NCBI RefSeq assembly: GCF_025949695.1
Contig: NZ_JAPDFL010000001.1
Span: 1,801,501 to 1,865,500 of the forward strand
Direction: 5' to 3'
Length of the DNA stretch: 64,000 bases
Source of the DNA: Pararhodobacter zhoushanensis
GTDB lineage: Bacteria; Pseudomonadota; Alphaproteobacteria; Rhodobacterales; Rhodobacteraceae
Shown: positions 44,410 to 53,074 of the stretch, piece by piece
How the letters are laid out: each line of letters starts with the position of its first letter
Position numbering within the stretch: the first letter of the stretch is position 1
Position numbers and translations under genes: made by a program
The notes under the pieces: model-generated
What the model was told of the DNA's origin: nothing
What the model saw: the letters and a program-made list of their open reading frames with translations, nothing else
Databases searched by the model: none

Positions 44410-45234
44410 TCAGGCCGAGTGACCGGCGCTGAGGAATTGTTGCAGGCGTGTGGATTTCGGCGCGCCAAACAAGGTTGCGGGCGCGCCTTCTTCTTCGATC
44501 AGGCCCTGATGCAGAAAGATGACGTGATCCGATACATCCGCCGCCAGCCGCATGTCATGCGTGACGATCAGCATCGTGCGGCCCTCATCGGCCAGCGCCT
44601 TGATGACGCGGACAACCTCTTGCTCAAGCTCGGGGTCCAGCGCCGAGGTCGGCTCGTCGAACAGCAGCGCGCGCGGCTCCATGCACAGCGCGCGGGCGAT
44701 GGCGGCGCGTTGTTGCTGGCCGCCCGACATCTGCGCCGGGTAGACGTCGCATTTGTCACCGATGCCGACCTTGTCGAGCAGCGCGCGGGCGCGCGCCTCG
44801 ACCGTTGCACGGTCTTGTTTGAGCACGGTGAGCGGCGCTTCCATGACGTTCTGCAGAACCGTCATGTGCGACCACAGGTTAAAGTTCTGGAACACCATCG
44901 ACAGGTTGGTGCGGATGCGGGCAACCTGTGCGCGGTCGGCAGGCTGGCGGCCCAGCCCGTCGCCGCGCCAGTGTACGGCCTCGCCCTCGAACAGGATTTC
45001 GCCGCGCTGGCTGTCTTCCAGCAGGTTGGAGCACCGCAAAAGGGTGGATTTGCCCGAACCGGACGAGCCGATCAACGAGATGACCTGACCCGGCAGCGCC
45101 TTGACGTCGACGCCCTTGAGCACCTCAAGCTGGCCGTAAGCTTTGTGCAGCCCCCGGATTTCGATCACTGGCACAGGAGCCGAGGGTGAGATCGGAGGGG
45201 CGGGGGCAGACGAGGCGGTGGCGGCGGTGGTCAA
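44410..45234 (-). CDS. Polar amino acid-type ABC transporter ATP-binding protein
   Basis: 274-residue ATPase for the two permeases. Walker A GSSGSGKSTLLRCSNLLE, Q-loop VFQNFNLWSHMTVLQNV, signature MSGGQQQRAAIARAL, Walker B ALLFDEPTSALDPE and switch His in LIVTHDMRLA. HisP/GlnQ type. First gene of a seven-gene leftward operon: ATPase, binding protein, two permeases, GS copy 2, amidotransferase, GS copy 1. Confidence 0.95.
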   Translation of the reverse strand: MTTAATASSAPAPPISPSAPVPVIEIRGLHKAYGQLEVLKGVDVKALPGQVISLIGSSGSGKSTLLRCSNLLEDSQRGEILFEGEAVHWRGDGLGRQPADRAQVARIRTNLSMVFQNFNLWSHMTVLQNVMEAPLTVLKQDRATVEARARALLDKVGIGDKCDVYPAQMSGGQQQRAAIARALCMEPRALLFDEPTSALDPELEQEVVRVIKALADEGRTMLIVTHDMRLAADVSDHVIFLHQGLIEEEGAPATLFGAPKSTRLQQFLSAGHSA

Positions 45235-45315
45235 GGCATCTCCGTCATCATTTGATCATATTCAGCCAATAGGGCGTATTTCAGGATCGAATGCAATGAC
45301 GGATTGGCGGCCCTG

Positions 45316-45984
45316 TCAACGGGTTCCGCTGCGCACCCTGTGGCGATGGCCCGGTGTCGGGGTGACAACACGGGCCAGCAGCGCTCCGGTGATAAAACCG
45401 CCAAGATGTGCCTGCCAGGCGAGCATTCCGCCAACAAGCGCCCAAAGAATGACGTTCATCACCACCAGACCAAGGGTCAGCCGGATCGGTTGCTCGATCG
45501 AGAGACCGCGCGCGCGGCGGGCCTGAATGTTCCAATAGACCGATGCGCCAAAGAAGCCGAACACGGCACCCGAGGCACCCAGCATCGGTGCATCCGAGGT
45601 GCTGAGCAGGCCATAAACCGCCCCGCCACCGACGGCGCTGAGCACGAAAAGCAGCAACACGCCGCCCTGACCCAGCCGCAGAACCGCTTCACGGCCCAGC
45701 CCCAGCAGGATCAGCATATTGAAGGCCATGTGCAAGAAGCCGCCATGCAGGAAGGCGTGGCTGAGGAACATGGTGAAGCGCTGGCCGGGGAAAACCTCGT
45801 CCCAGCCGCCCAGCAGGCCGGGCCAGAAGGCGCCGTAAACCATCGCGGTGCGGCGCAGCACGCTGAAGTCGGCAAAGGGCGTGTCGGCCAGCGTGAAAAC
45901 CGTCTCAAGCAGGGCGCAGAGGCCGACGATAGCCAGCAGAACCGGGGCGTGACGGGCAACGGGAGGGGTGAAGTTCGTGTTCAT
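45316..45984 (-). CDS. Rhomboid family intramembrane serine protease
   Basis: 222 residues from ATG 45984. Six helices; the active Ser is in GASGAVFGFFGAS and the likely His in AWQAHLGGFITGALL, with the supporting Asn in HMAFNMLILLG. GFLHMAFNM is the conserved rhomboid L1/TM2 block. Cleaves within membrane helices of unknown substrates. It precedes the amino acid ABC operon by 81 bases in the same direction. Confidence 0.93.
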   Translation of the reverse strand: MNTNFTPPVARHAPVLLAIVGLCALLETVFTLADTPFADFSVLRRTAMVYGAFWPGLLGGWDEVFPGQRFTMFLSHAFLHGGFLHMAFNMLILLGLGREAVLRLGQGGVLLLFVLSAVGGGAVYGLLSTSDAPMLGASGAVFGFFGASVYWNIQARRARGLSIEQPIRLTLGLVVMNVILWALVGGMLAWQAHLGGFITGALLARVVTPTPGHRHRVRSGTR

Positions 45985-46034
45985 GCGACAGGCATGGCAG
46001 CGGGGCGGCGGCTTCGCAAGGGCGAAGGTCGCGC

Positions 46035-46802
46035 TCAGTATCCGGTGGCGAACAGCACGGAACCGAAGGTTGCGCCGATGATCCTGAGGTCCCCCATGAA
46101 CGACAGCCGCTGCGCATACCGCAGGTCGATGATCGCGCGCAGATCGAAGCTTTCCTCGTTGCGCGCCGTCACTTGCCACAACCCGGTGATGCCGGGGCGC
46201 AGGCCCAGATAGGCGGGCGGGTTCAGATAGAGCGGCATCTGCTCGGGCAGCATGGGGCGCGGGCCGACCAGACTCATGTCGCCGCGCAGGACGTTGAAGA
46301 TCTGTGGCAGCTCATCCATCGAGGTCTTGCGCAGCAACCGCCCGATTGGCGTGATGCGCGGATCGCGCTTGAGCTTCTGCGTGATTTCCCACTCGGTACG
46401 CAGCGCGGGGTCGCGGTCCAGAAACTCGTTCAGCCGCTGCGCTGCGCCGGGCACCATGGTGCGCAGTTTGAACATGCGGAAGCGCTGGCCGTTCAGGCCC
46501 AGTCGCTCTTGCGTGTAGAAAGGGTTGCCGCTTTCAAGCCAGAGCGCAGCGGCCAGCAGCACCAGCAAGGGTGCCGACAGAATCAGCGCAATGCTGGCCA
46601 AAACCACATCCAGCACCCGCTTGCCATAGACCGCATAGTTCGAGCCCAGCTTGGGCAGGATGTCCGACGGATGCAGAGACGGCAGCGGAATCAGAGCGTA
46701 AGCGGGAAAGCCACTTTCCCACGGCTCCAGAACACTCGAGGCGTGCACCGGTCCGAGATCGACCCCGGTAACATCGGGGAGCGAGCGATAATGCAGGGTC
46801 AT
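46035..46802 (-). CDS. Exopolysaccharide sugar transferase (ExoY type)
   Basis: 255 residues, start ATG 46802. One membrane helix (VLDVVLASIALILSAPLLVLLAAALWLES) is followed by the bac_transf domain with KLRTMVPGA, LRKTSMDELPQIFNVLRGDMSLVGPRPMLPEQ and PGITGLWQVTARNEESF. It makes the first lipid-linked sugar of an exopolysaccharide. Unlike the 509-residue enzyme at 16345-17874 it lacks the four N-terminal helices. Divergent from an ExeA-like ATPase gene. Confidence 0.93.
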   Translation of the reverse strand: MTLHYRSLPDVTGVDLGPVHASSVLEPWESGFPAYALIPLPSLHPSDILPKLGSNYAVYGKRVLDVVLASIALILSAPLLVLLAAALWLESGNPFYTQERLGLNGQRFRMFKLRTMVPGAAQRLNEFLDRDPALRTEWEITQKLKRDPRITPIGRLLRKTSMDELPQIFNVLRGDMSLVGPRPMLPEQMPLYLNPPAYLGLRPGITGLWQVTARNEESFDLRAIIDLRYAQRLSFMGDLRIIGATFGSVLFATGY

Positions 46803-47287
46803 TGGGCAGCACTCGAAAATCGTTGGGGCCGATTGACACCCCCCAGGCACCATCCGGCGTACTCGTGACGTAATTAACCCTTTTTAGGGCATGAAAAAAA
46901 CAAATTGCGGCGATTTTGCCTTATTTCGTCGGTAAACTGTTTGTTTCCAAACGGGCATCGCTGCGCCGCGTGTCATACTGCATTGCCGGGTGCAAAGAAC
47001 GTGCAGAAATGCGAGAATCGTCTCAAATTCGGCAACGGTTCCGCTACGTCAGGTGCGCTGGCGCAGCGCATGCCGTGGTGCAGCGCACGGACCAATGCGG
47101 GTGCCGGAAGCGATGATGCAACCAACGAGGGTAGGGGTGGCGAATCACCTCATGCGCCGGGCGGTGACCTCGGTGCCCCGAAAGCGCCGCGAGAATTTGG
47201 TATTGGTGACAAACTTGCCCTATATCCCCTTCGCAGAACGCCGCGCCCTGTTGTCAGGGACGGGGCGCAGGATTAACCGGACCGGGC
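46803..47287. other. Long AT-richer divergent promoter region
   Basis: The 485 bases between exoY-like and the ExeA-like gene are clearly AT-richer at 46862-46965 (acgtaattaaccctttttag, gaaaaaaacaaattgcgg). Open frames inside lack ribosome sites and family features. Probably the regulatory region for exopolysaccharide genes; no specific operator is recognised. Confidence 0.5.
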
Positions 47288-48133
47288 ATGGCACAGGCAC
47301 TCAACTTTTACCTCGATCATTTCGGGCTGCGCGAGAGACCCTTCGCGCTGGCCCCTGATCCCGAGTATCTGTTCTGGTCGCCCGAACACCGGGGCGCCTA
47401 TGCGATGCTGGACTATGGATTGTCGACCCGCGCGCCCATCACGCTGCTGACCGGCGAGATCGGGGCAGGCAAGACGACGCTCTTGCACCATTTCATCGAC
47501 AGTCTGGACGATGCGGTCACCATCGGCATGATCTCGAATGCGCGGCCCGGTGTGAATGACGTGATGCGGCGGGTCTGTGCGGCGCTGGGTCTGAGCGCGC
47601 CCGAGGGGGGCGATGGCGATCCCTTCGGGGTGATTCAGGACTTTCTGCTGGCCGAGCACGACGCCGGCAACCGTGTGTTGCTGGTGATTGACGAGGCGCA
47701 GAACCTTAACCGCGACGCGCTGGAAGACCTGCGCATGCTCACCAACATCAACGCAGGCCGCGACGAGGTGCTGCAACTGCTGCTGGTCGGCCAGCCTGAG
47801 TTGCGCGCGATGGTGCGCCGCCCGGATCTGGTGCAATTCGCCCAGCGGGTCGCGGCCAGCTATCATCTGCCGCGCCTCGATGCCGCCTCGACGGGGGGCT
47901 ATATCGCGTCGCGCATCCGGCACGCGGGGGGCAATCCCAACATCTTTTCGCGTCAGGCCGCCGAGCTGATCCATCAGGCAACCGACGGCGTGCCACGGCT
48001 GATCAACCAGCTGTGCGATCTGGCGCTGACCTACGCCTATGCGGGCCAGCAGCCGATGGTGAAGCGCGAGACCGTGGCACAAGTGCTCGAGGATGGCGTG
48101 TTCTTTGGTGCCAGCCCGCCGCCGCAGGGCTGA
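47288..48133 (+). CDS. ExeA-like AAA ATPase
   Basis: 281 residues, one AAA domain: Walker A LTGEIGAGKTTLLHHF, Walker B VLLVIDEAQNLNRDALEDL, sensor region LLLVGQPELRAMVRRPDL and a C-terminal helical lid ATDGVPRLINQLCDLALTYAYA. The N-terminal FYLDHFGLRERPFALAPDPEYLFWSPEH is the classic ExeA/GspA and PEP-CTERM-system ATPase start. It lacks the membrane and peptidoglycan-binding parts of full ExeA. Neighbouring ExoY suggests a part in polysaccharide assembly or export. Confidence 0.88.
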   Translation: MAQALNFYLDHFGLRERPFALAPDPEYLFWSPEHRGAYAMLDYGLSTRAPITLLTGEIGAGKTTLLHHFIDSLDDAVTIGMISNARPGVNDVMRRVCAALGLSAPEGGDGDPFGVIQDFLLAEHDAGNRVLLVIDEAQNLNRDALEDLRMLTNINAGRDEVLQLLLVGQPELRAMVRRPDLVQFAQRVAASYHLPRLDAASTGGYIASRIRHAGGNPNIFSRQAAELIHQATDGVPRLINQLCDLALTYAYAGQQPMVKRETVAQVLEDGVFFGASPPPQG

Positions 48134-48210
48134 AGACGCCCTCGGGCTTGACTTCCAACGCCTGACGCTGTGTATCCGGGCAGTCCAATTGCCTTGACCC
48201 GGAGTCCGTG

Positions 48211-49987
48211 ATGCACGCCTATCGCAACCATACTTGCGCCGATCTGAACACTGCGCATGTCGGCGATACCGTTCGCCTGGCCGGGTGGGTGCACCGCGTG
48301 CGCGACCACGGCGGCGTGCTGTTCATCGACCTGCGCGACCATTACGGCATCACCCAGCTGATCGCCGACAGCGACAGCCCGGCCTTTGCCGCGCTGGAAA
48401 AGGTGCGTTCGGAATGGGTCATCTCGATCGACGGCACGGTCAAGGCGCGCGACGCGTCGCTGGTCAACGCCAAGATCCCGACGGGTGGCATTGAGGTCTA
48501 TGTGCGTGAGATGCGCATTCTGGGCGAAGCGGGCGATCTGCCGCTGCCGGTTTTCGGCGAGCCGGATTACCCCGAAGAAACGCGCCTGACCTACCGCTTC
48601 CTCGATTTGCGTCGGGAAGGGCTGCACGCCAACATGATGCTGCGTTCGAACGTGGTGCGCTCGATCCGCAACCGCATGTGGGACATCGGCTTCAACGAGT
48701 TCCAGACCCCGATCATCACCGCCTCCAGCCCCGAAGGCGCGCGCGACTTTCTGGTGCCGTCGCGCCTGCATCCGGGCAAGTTCTATGCCCTGCCGCAGGC
48801 CCCGCAGCAGTTCAAGCAGCTGATCATGGTGTCGGGCTTCGACAAGTACTTCCAGATCGCGCCCTGCTTCCGCGACGAAGACCCGCGCGCTGACCGCTCG
48901 CCCACCGACTTCTACCAGCTCGATGTCGAGATGAGCTTTGTCGAGCAGCAGGACGTGTTCAACGCCGTGCAGCCGGTCATTCAGGGCGTGTTCGAGGAAT
49001 TTGGGCAAGGCAAGACGGTCGATACCGACTGGCCGCTGATCGCCTACAAGGATTCTGTTGCTGTGGTACGGCTCGGACAAGCCCGACCTGCGCAACCCGA
49101 TCAAGATGCAGGTCGTGTCCGAGCATTTCGCGGGTTCGGGCTTTGCCATCTTCGCCAAGCTGCTGGAGAATGAGGGCACCCAGATCCGCGCGATCCCCGC
49201 GCCGACCGGCGGCAGCCGCAAGTTCTGCGACCGGATGAATGCGTTTGCGCAACAGCAAGGTCTGCCCGGCATGGGCTATATCCTGTGGCGCAAGGGTGAG
49301 AATGGCGAGACCGAGGCGGCAGGCCCGCTGGCCAAGAACATCGGCCCTGAGCGCACCGAAGCGATCCGCGTGCAACTGGGTCTGGGCGAGGGGGATGCTG
49401 CCTTCTTCCTCGGCGGCAAGCCCGAGCAGTTCGAGGCCGTTGCAGGCCGTGCCCGCAACGAGATCGGGCGCGAGCTGGGTCTGGCCGAGACGGACACCTT
49501 CCGCTTTGCGTGGATCGTCGATTTCCCGATGTACGAGAAGACCGACGAGGGCAAGATCGACTTCAGCCACAACCCATTCTCGATGCCGCAAGGCGGGATG
49601 GAGGCGCTGCAGGGCGATCCGCTGGACGTGCTGGGCTATCAGTATGATCTTGCCTGCAACGGGTACGAGCTGGTCTCGGGCGCGATCCGCAACCACAAGC
49701 CGGAAATCATGTTCAAGGCGTTCGAGCTGGCGGGCTATCCGGCATCCGAGGTCGAGAAGCGTTTCGGCGGCATGGTCAAGGCGTTCAAATACGGCGCACC
49801 GCCGCACGGGGGATGTGCTGCGGGCATCGACCGGATCGTCATGCTGCTGGCCGATACCGCCAACATCCGCGAGGTCATCATGTTCCCGATGAACCAGCGC
49901 GCTGAAGACCTGATGATGAACGCGCCCTCGGACCCCACCAACGAGCAGCTGCGCGAACTGCGCCTGCGCGTGGTGCCCAAAGACTGA
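48211..49987 (+). CDS. aspS: Aspartyl-tRNA synthetase (reading frame broken once)
   Basis: Class II synthetase. ATG 48211 has GGAG upstream. The OB anticodon domain is intact ([20 protein letters not shown]), motif 2 is [19 protein letters not shown], the GAD insertion is at about 290-410, and motif 3 is [12 protein letters not shown]. At 49057-49059 the frame shifts; removing one T (GAT TCT GTG CTG TGG) gives [16 protein letters not shown] and exactly 591 residues, the normal length. As the enzyme is essential, the lesion is almost surely not real. May also charge tRNA-Asn if the strain uses GatCAB. Confidence 0.96.
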
Positions 49988-50009
49988 TCCGGCCTCAGGG
50001 CTGACGATG

Positions 50010-50050
50010 CGGGGGCGCGGCCAAAGGGCCTGCGCCCCCGTTCGCGTTTT
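50010..50050 (+). terminator. Terminator of aspS
   Basis: Nested stem CGGGGGCGC/GCGCCCCCG with inner GGCC/GGCC pairs, followed by TTCGCGTTTT. Confidence 0.75.
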
Positions 50051-50107
50051 CGCGTGACGCGGCGCGCGCGCTGGCTAGGATGGGCGCACATAGCCCGGAG
50101 CATCGCC

Positions 50108-50803
50108 ATGACCGACCTGTCCGACTGGACCCCGCCGCAACTGCCCAGCCGTACTGCAATCAGCGGGCGCTATGTGACGCTTGAGCCTTTGGGCCGCGAG
50201 CATGCCGCCGATCTGTTCGATGCTTACGCCGAAGATAGCAGCGGCGCGATGTGGGATTATCTGCCCAGCGGTCCGCACAAGGATCTGGCCGCCTATACCG
50301 CGTGGCTGGATACGGCGCGGCTGGGCTGGGATCCTTTGCACTATGCGATCCGCATGGCGGACGGGCGGTTGGGCGGCACGCTCAGCCTGATGCGCATCGA
50401 CCCGCGGGCCGGTTCGGCCGAGGCAGGCTGGCTGACGTTTGCCCCCCGGCTTCAGCGTACGCGCGAAGCGACCGAGGCGGTCTACCGGCTGATGGAATGG
50501 AGCTTTGAGGCGGGCTATCGGCGGTTTGAATGGAAATGCCATGCGGCCAACATGCCCTCGCGCCGCGCCGCGCAGCGCTATGGGATGAGCTTTGAGGGCG
50601 TTTTTCGGCAGGCGGGCGTGGTCAAGGGCGGCAATCGCGATACGGCGTGGTATGCAGCGATTGATCTGGAATGGCCGGCGCTGAAAGTGGCGTTCGAGAC
50701 CTGGCTCGATCCGGCGAATTTTGACGCGGGCGGCCAGCAGCGGCACCGTTTGGCAGATCTGACGCGGTCGGTGCTGGCCGCGCGCGATCCGTTGGTGGCA
50801 TGA
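50108..50803 (+). CDS. GNAT family N-acetyltransferase (RimJ/RimL type)
   Basis: 231 residues from ATG 50108. The GNAT core is GRYVTLEPLGREHAADLFDA, LGGTLSLMRIDPRAGSAEAGW, then the acetyl-CoA region RTREATEAVYRLMEWSFEAGYRRFEWKCHAANMPSRRAAQRYGMSFEG. This layout matches RimL-like N-acetyltransferases. Acceptor unknown. A REP hairpin follows the stop. Confidence 0.9.
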   Translation: MTDLSDWTPPQLPSRTAISGRYVTLEPLGREHAADLFDAYAEDSSGAMWDYLPSGPHKDLAAYTAWLDTARLGWDPLHYAIRMADGRLGGTLSLMRIDPRAGSAEAGWLTFAPRLQRTREATEAVYRLMEWSFEAGYRRFEWKCHAANMPSRRAAQRYGMSFEGVFRQAGVVKGGNRDTAWYAAIDLEWPALKVAFETWLDPANFDAGGQQRHRLADLTRSVLAARDPLVA

Positions 50804-50805
50804 GA

Positions 50806-50829
50806 GTCGGGGTTGAACCCCGACCTACC
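50806..50829. repeat. Single REP-like hairpin
   Basis: GTCGGGG-TTGAA-CCCCGAC followed by CTACC. It is a variant of the REP units around the RAYT gene (GGTGGGGTTGAACCCCACC-CTAC), placed three bases after a stop codon. Confidence 0.7.
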
Positions 50830-50862
50830 CGGCTGGCCGCGACAGATCCGCTTGTTGGCTGA

Positions 50863-51327
50863 TCAGGCGCTGCGGCGCATGGCGATCAACCAGACGCCGA
50901 CCAGCGCAAAGGAAAAGATCGCGTTCCAGCTGGCCATCGACAGGCCCAGCATTTCCCACGCGACATCGGTGCAGCGCACAACCGGGGCGGCCATCACCTG
51001 ATCCAGCAATTGCTGGGGCGTCAGCGCGCCGATATCTCCGCCGCCCGAGCAATGGGTGGGGCCTTCCCACCAGCCACGCTCGACGCCCGTATGGTAAACG
51101 CCCAGACCGCCCGCTGTGGCCGCCGACAGCGCGCCCAGACCCATCAGCCAGACCGACGGGACGAACCAGACGATCAGCCCGATGATGAACGCGACCAGAT
51201 GCGGCCAGCGCTGCAAAATGCACAGCTCGCAGGGGGCGAGGCCGACAACGTATTGAAAAAACAGCGCGCCGCCGAGCAGCGCCGCTGAACCAAGTCCCGC
51301 CAGGGATGCCAGAGCCCAGTCTCTCAC
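50863..51327 (-). CDS. dsbB: Disulfide bond formation protein DsbB
   Basis: 154-residue, four-helix inner-membrane protein that reoxidises DsbA with quinone. The first periplasmic pair is C33/C36 in APCELCILQRWPH, and the second pair is in THCSGGGD and VVRCTDVAW. Starts at GTG 51327, overlapping the DedA stop (GTGA). Confidence 0.93.
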   Translation of the reverse strand: MRDWALASLAGLGSAALLGGALFFQYVVGLAPCELCILQRWPHLVAFIIGLIVWFVPSVWLMGLGALSAATAGGLGVYHTGVERGWWEGPTHCSGGGDIGALTPQQLLDQVMAAPVVRCTDVAWEMLGLSMASWNAIFSFALVGVWLIAMRRSA

Positions 51328-51902
51328 AGATACCTCACAGCCATGAAACCGCCGATCAGTAGTACGACGAAGATCACGGTCATCAAGCCCAGACGCTTCT
51401 CGATGAAGTCACGAATGGGTGCGCCGAAGTAATAGAGCAGCCCGGCGACGAGGAAAAACCGGCCGGCCCGCGCAACAATCGAGGTGATGATGAAGGTCGC
51501 CAGCGGCAGGCCGGTCCAGCCCGACATGATGGTGATGACTTTGTACGGAAAGGGCGTCAGCCCGGCGATCAGCACCGGCCAGAAGCTGAGATCGGCGAAG
51601 CGCTGGTTGAACTCGGTCATCGCATCGACCTTGCCGAGCGAGGCCAGGATCGGCTGGCCGATCTGTTCATAGGCCAGCGCGCCGATCGCATAGCCCAGCA
51701 AGCCCCCCAGAACCGAGGCGATGGTTGCGACGGCGGCAATGGTAAAGGCGCGGCGCGGCATGGCGATGATCATCGGGATCATCAGCGCGTCGGGTGGGAT
51801 CGGAAAGACCGAGCTTTCAAGGAAGGCGACGAAAGCCAGTGCCCAAAGCGCGCGCGGATGCGACGCCAGCGACAGGGTCCAGTCATAGAGCGAACGCAGC
51901 AT
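51324..51902 (-). CDS. DedA/YqaA family membrane protein
   Basis: 192 residues from ATG 51902. SNARE-associated Golgi (DedA) fold with FLESSVFPIPPDALMIPMIIA, GGLLGYAIGALAYEQIG, and the re-entrant LTPFPYKVITIMSGWTGLPLATFIITSIVARAGRFF. Family members move or flip lipids such as undecaprenyl phosphate. Upstream of and overlapping dsbB. Confidence 0.92.
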   Translation of the reverse strand: MLRSLYDWTLSLASHPRALWALAFVAFLESSVFPIPPDALMIPMIIAMPRRAFTIAAVATIASVLGGLLGYAIGALAYEQIGQPILASLGKVDAMTEFNQRFADLSFWPVLIAGLTPFPYKVITIMSGWTGLPLATFIITSIVARAGRFFLVAGLLYYFGAPIRDFIEKRLGLMTVIFVVLLIGGFMAVRYL

Positions 51903-52043
51903 AGAGGGGCTTCCGGTTGGGCGGTTATCCCCCTCGTGCCCCAGCCTATGTGGCACGTCAAGGGCGGCTTGGCGCGGAAGCGGGCCGCTGATCGCGTCTG
52001 CCCCGTTGACCCTGCGCGCGCGCCGCGCTAAGTCGATTTTCGG

Positions 52044-52129
52044 GCCCGAGTGGCGGAACGGTAGACGCAGGGGATTCAAAATCCTCCGCCCTAACGGGTG
52101 TGCGAGTTCGAATCTCGCCTCGGGCACCA
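52044..52129 (+). tRNA. tRNA-Leu (anticodon CAA)
   Basis: Acceptor stem GCCCGAG/CTCGGGC, D-loop GGCGGAACGGTAGACGC, anticodon loop ATTCAAAAT with CAA, a long class II variable arm (CGCCCTAACGGGTG), T-arm GCGAGTTCGAATCTCGC, discriminator A and an encoded CCA end. Confidence 0.97.
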
Positions 52130-52546
52130 CATTCCTTTTATATCCAGAAAAGACAATGGCTTGCGGTGTCGTTGCAGGCTGGTGCGCACGGGCGCGGGCG
52201 CCGGTGTTGCGGTTCTGGCCGCCATGGTGAAGAATCATGATCACCGTTGACCGGACGCTGCAGGCCTCTGCGCGACACAAGGCGCTGCTGGCCAGCCCGC
52301 TGAATGTCTACTTATTTCGTCACGTCTTTATCCGGCGCTTGCCGTGTCGCTGATCGCTTTTGCCCCCCAACAGGCCGCTCTCATACGCCGGAAGGCGAGT
52401 GATGGAGCAGAGCGCCATTCGCGCCGTCAGACAATTTTGAAAAAAATCGACGCACAATCCCTCGCAGCCTCTTGAAGAAGACGCTTGCCTTTGCCACCTA
52501 TGTAAATGTAAATAACATTAACACTGCAGCAAAAGGAGACCCTGCA
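52130..52546. other. Region after tRNA-Leu without a recognised gene
   Basis: About 415 bases. A 37-codon frame from 52218 (MITVDRTLQASARHKALLAS ...) has no ribosome site and no known family. No integrase fragment or tRNA 3'-end duplication is visible. An AT-rich patch at 52495-52530 probably contains the promoter of the DUF2852 gene. Confidence 0.5.
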
Positions 52547-52951
52547 ATGACTGCCATCGCCTCTTGGCCGGGCCGCGCGGAAGACTGGCTTGACGATCGT
52601 GGCAAAGGTGCCTGGATCGCCGCCATGGTCCTCGGCTTTATCTTTTTCTGGCCTGTGGGCCTTGCTCTTCTCGCTTACATGATCTGGGGAAAACGTATGT
52701 TCGGCAAATCTTGCAACCGCTCGCACCGCAGCCATCGCCACGCCTGGGCGGCGCACCAACCGTCAGGCAACGCGGCTTTTGACGCCTACAAGAGCGATAT
52801 GCTCAAGCGTCTGGAGGACGAGCAGTCGGCCTTTACCGACTTCCTCAAGCGGCTGCGCGAAGCCAAGGACAAGGCAGAATTCGACCAGTTCATGGACGAC
52901 CGCGCCCGTCGCCGGGCCGATGAGGCCCGCTCGGTCGAGCCGTCGATGTAA
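52547..52951 (+). CDS. DUF2852 family protein
   Basis: 134 residues from ATG 52547 with AAAGGAG upstream. One or two hydrophobic segments (GAWIAAMVLGFIFFWPVGLALLAYMIWGKRMF) match DUF2852, followed by a His/Arg-rich patch (SHRSHRHAW), and a charged helix LKRLEDEQSAFTDFLKRLREAKDKAEFDQFMDDR with coiled-coil character. Small inner-membrane protein of unknown role common in Rhodobacterales and Rhizobiales. Confidence 0.9.
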   Translation: MTAIASWPGRAEDWLDDRGKGAWIAAMVLGFIFFWPVGLALLAYMIWGKRMFGKSCNRSHRSHRHAWAAHQPSGNAAFDAYKSDMLKRLEDEQSAFTDFLKRLREAKDKAEFDQFMDDRARRRADEARSVEPSM

Positions 52952-52957
52952 CAGGTG

Positions 52958-53030
52958 CCGGGGGCTGCCGCCCCCGGACCCCCGGCTTCAAGGGGGCCAC
53001 GGCCCCCTTGAAAATCCCGGTGCGTATTTA
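52958..53030. repeat. Dispersed intergenic repeat, copy B
   Basis: Same ordered blocks as 30925-31000: GGGGGCTGCCGCCCCCGG, CCCCC, GGCTTCAAGGGGG hairpin, CCCCCTTGAAAATCCC, GTGCGTATT. Lies just after the DUF2852 stop. Confidence 0.75.
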
Positions 53031-53074
53031 CGACAAGATGACAAGACGCGGTGGCATTGGCTGCCGCGTCTTTT

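Noticed and set aside
46905..47358. Overlapping open frames in the exoY/ExeA gap
   Set aside because: No ribosome sites, no recognisable domains; they run into the real ATPase gene and AT-rich promoter DNA.
52130..52546. Integration site or island start after tRNA-Leu
   Set aside because: No integrase, no duplicated tRNA end, and the next genes are ordinary chromosomal families.
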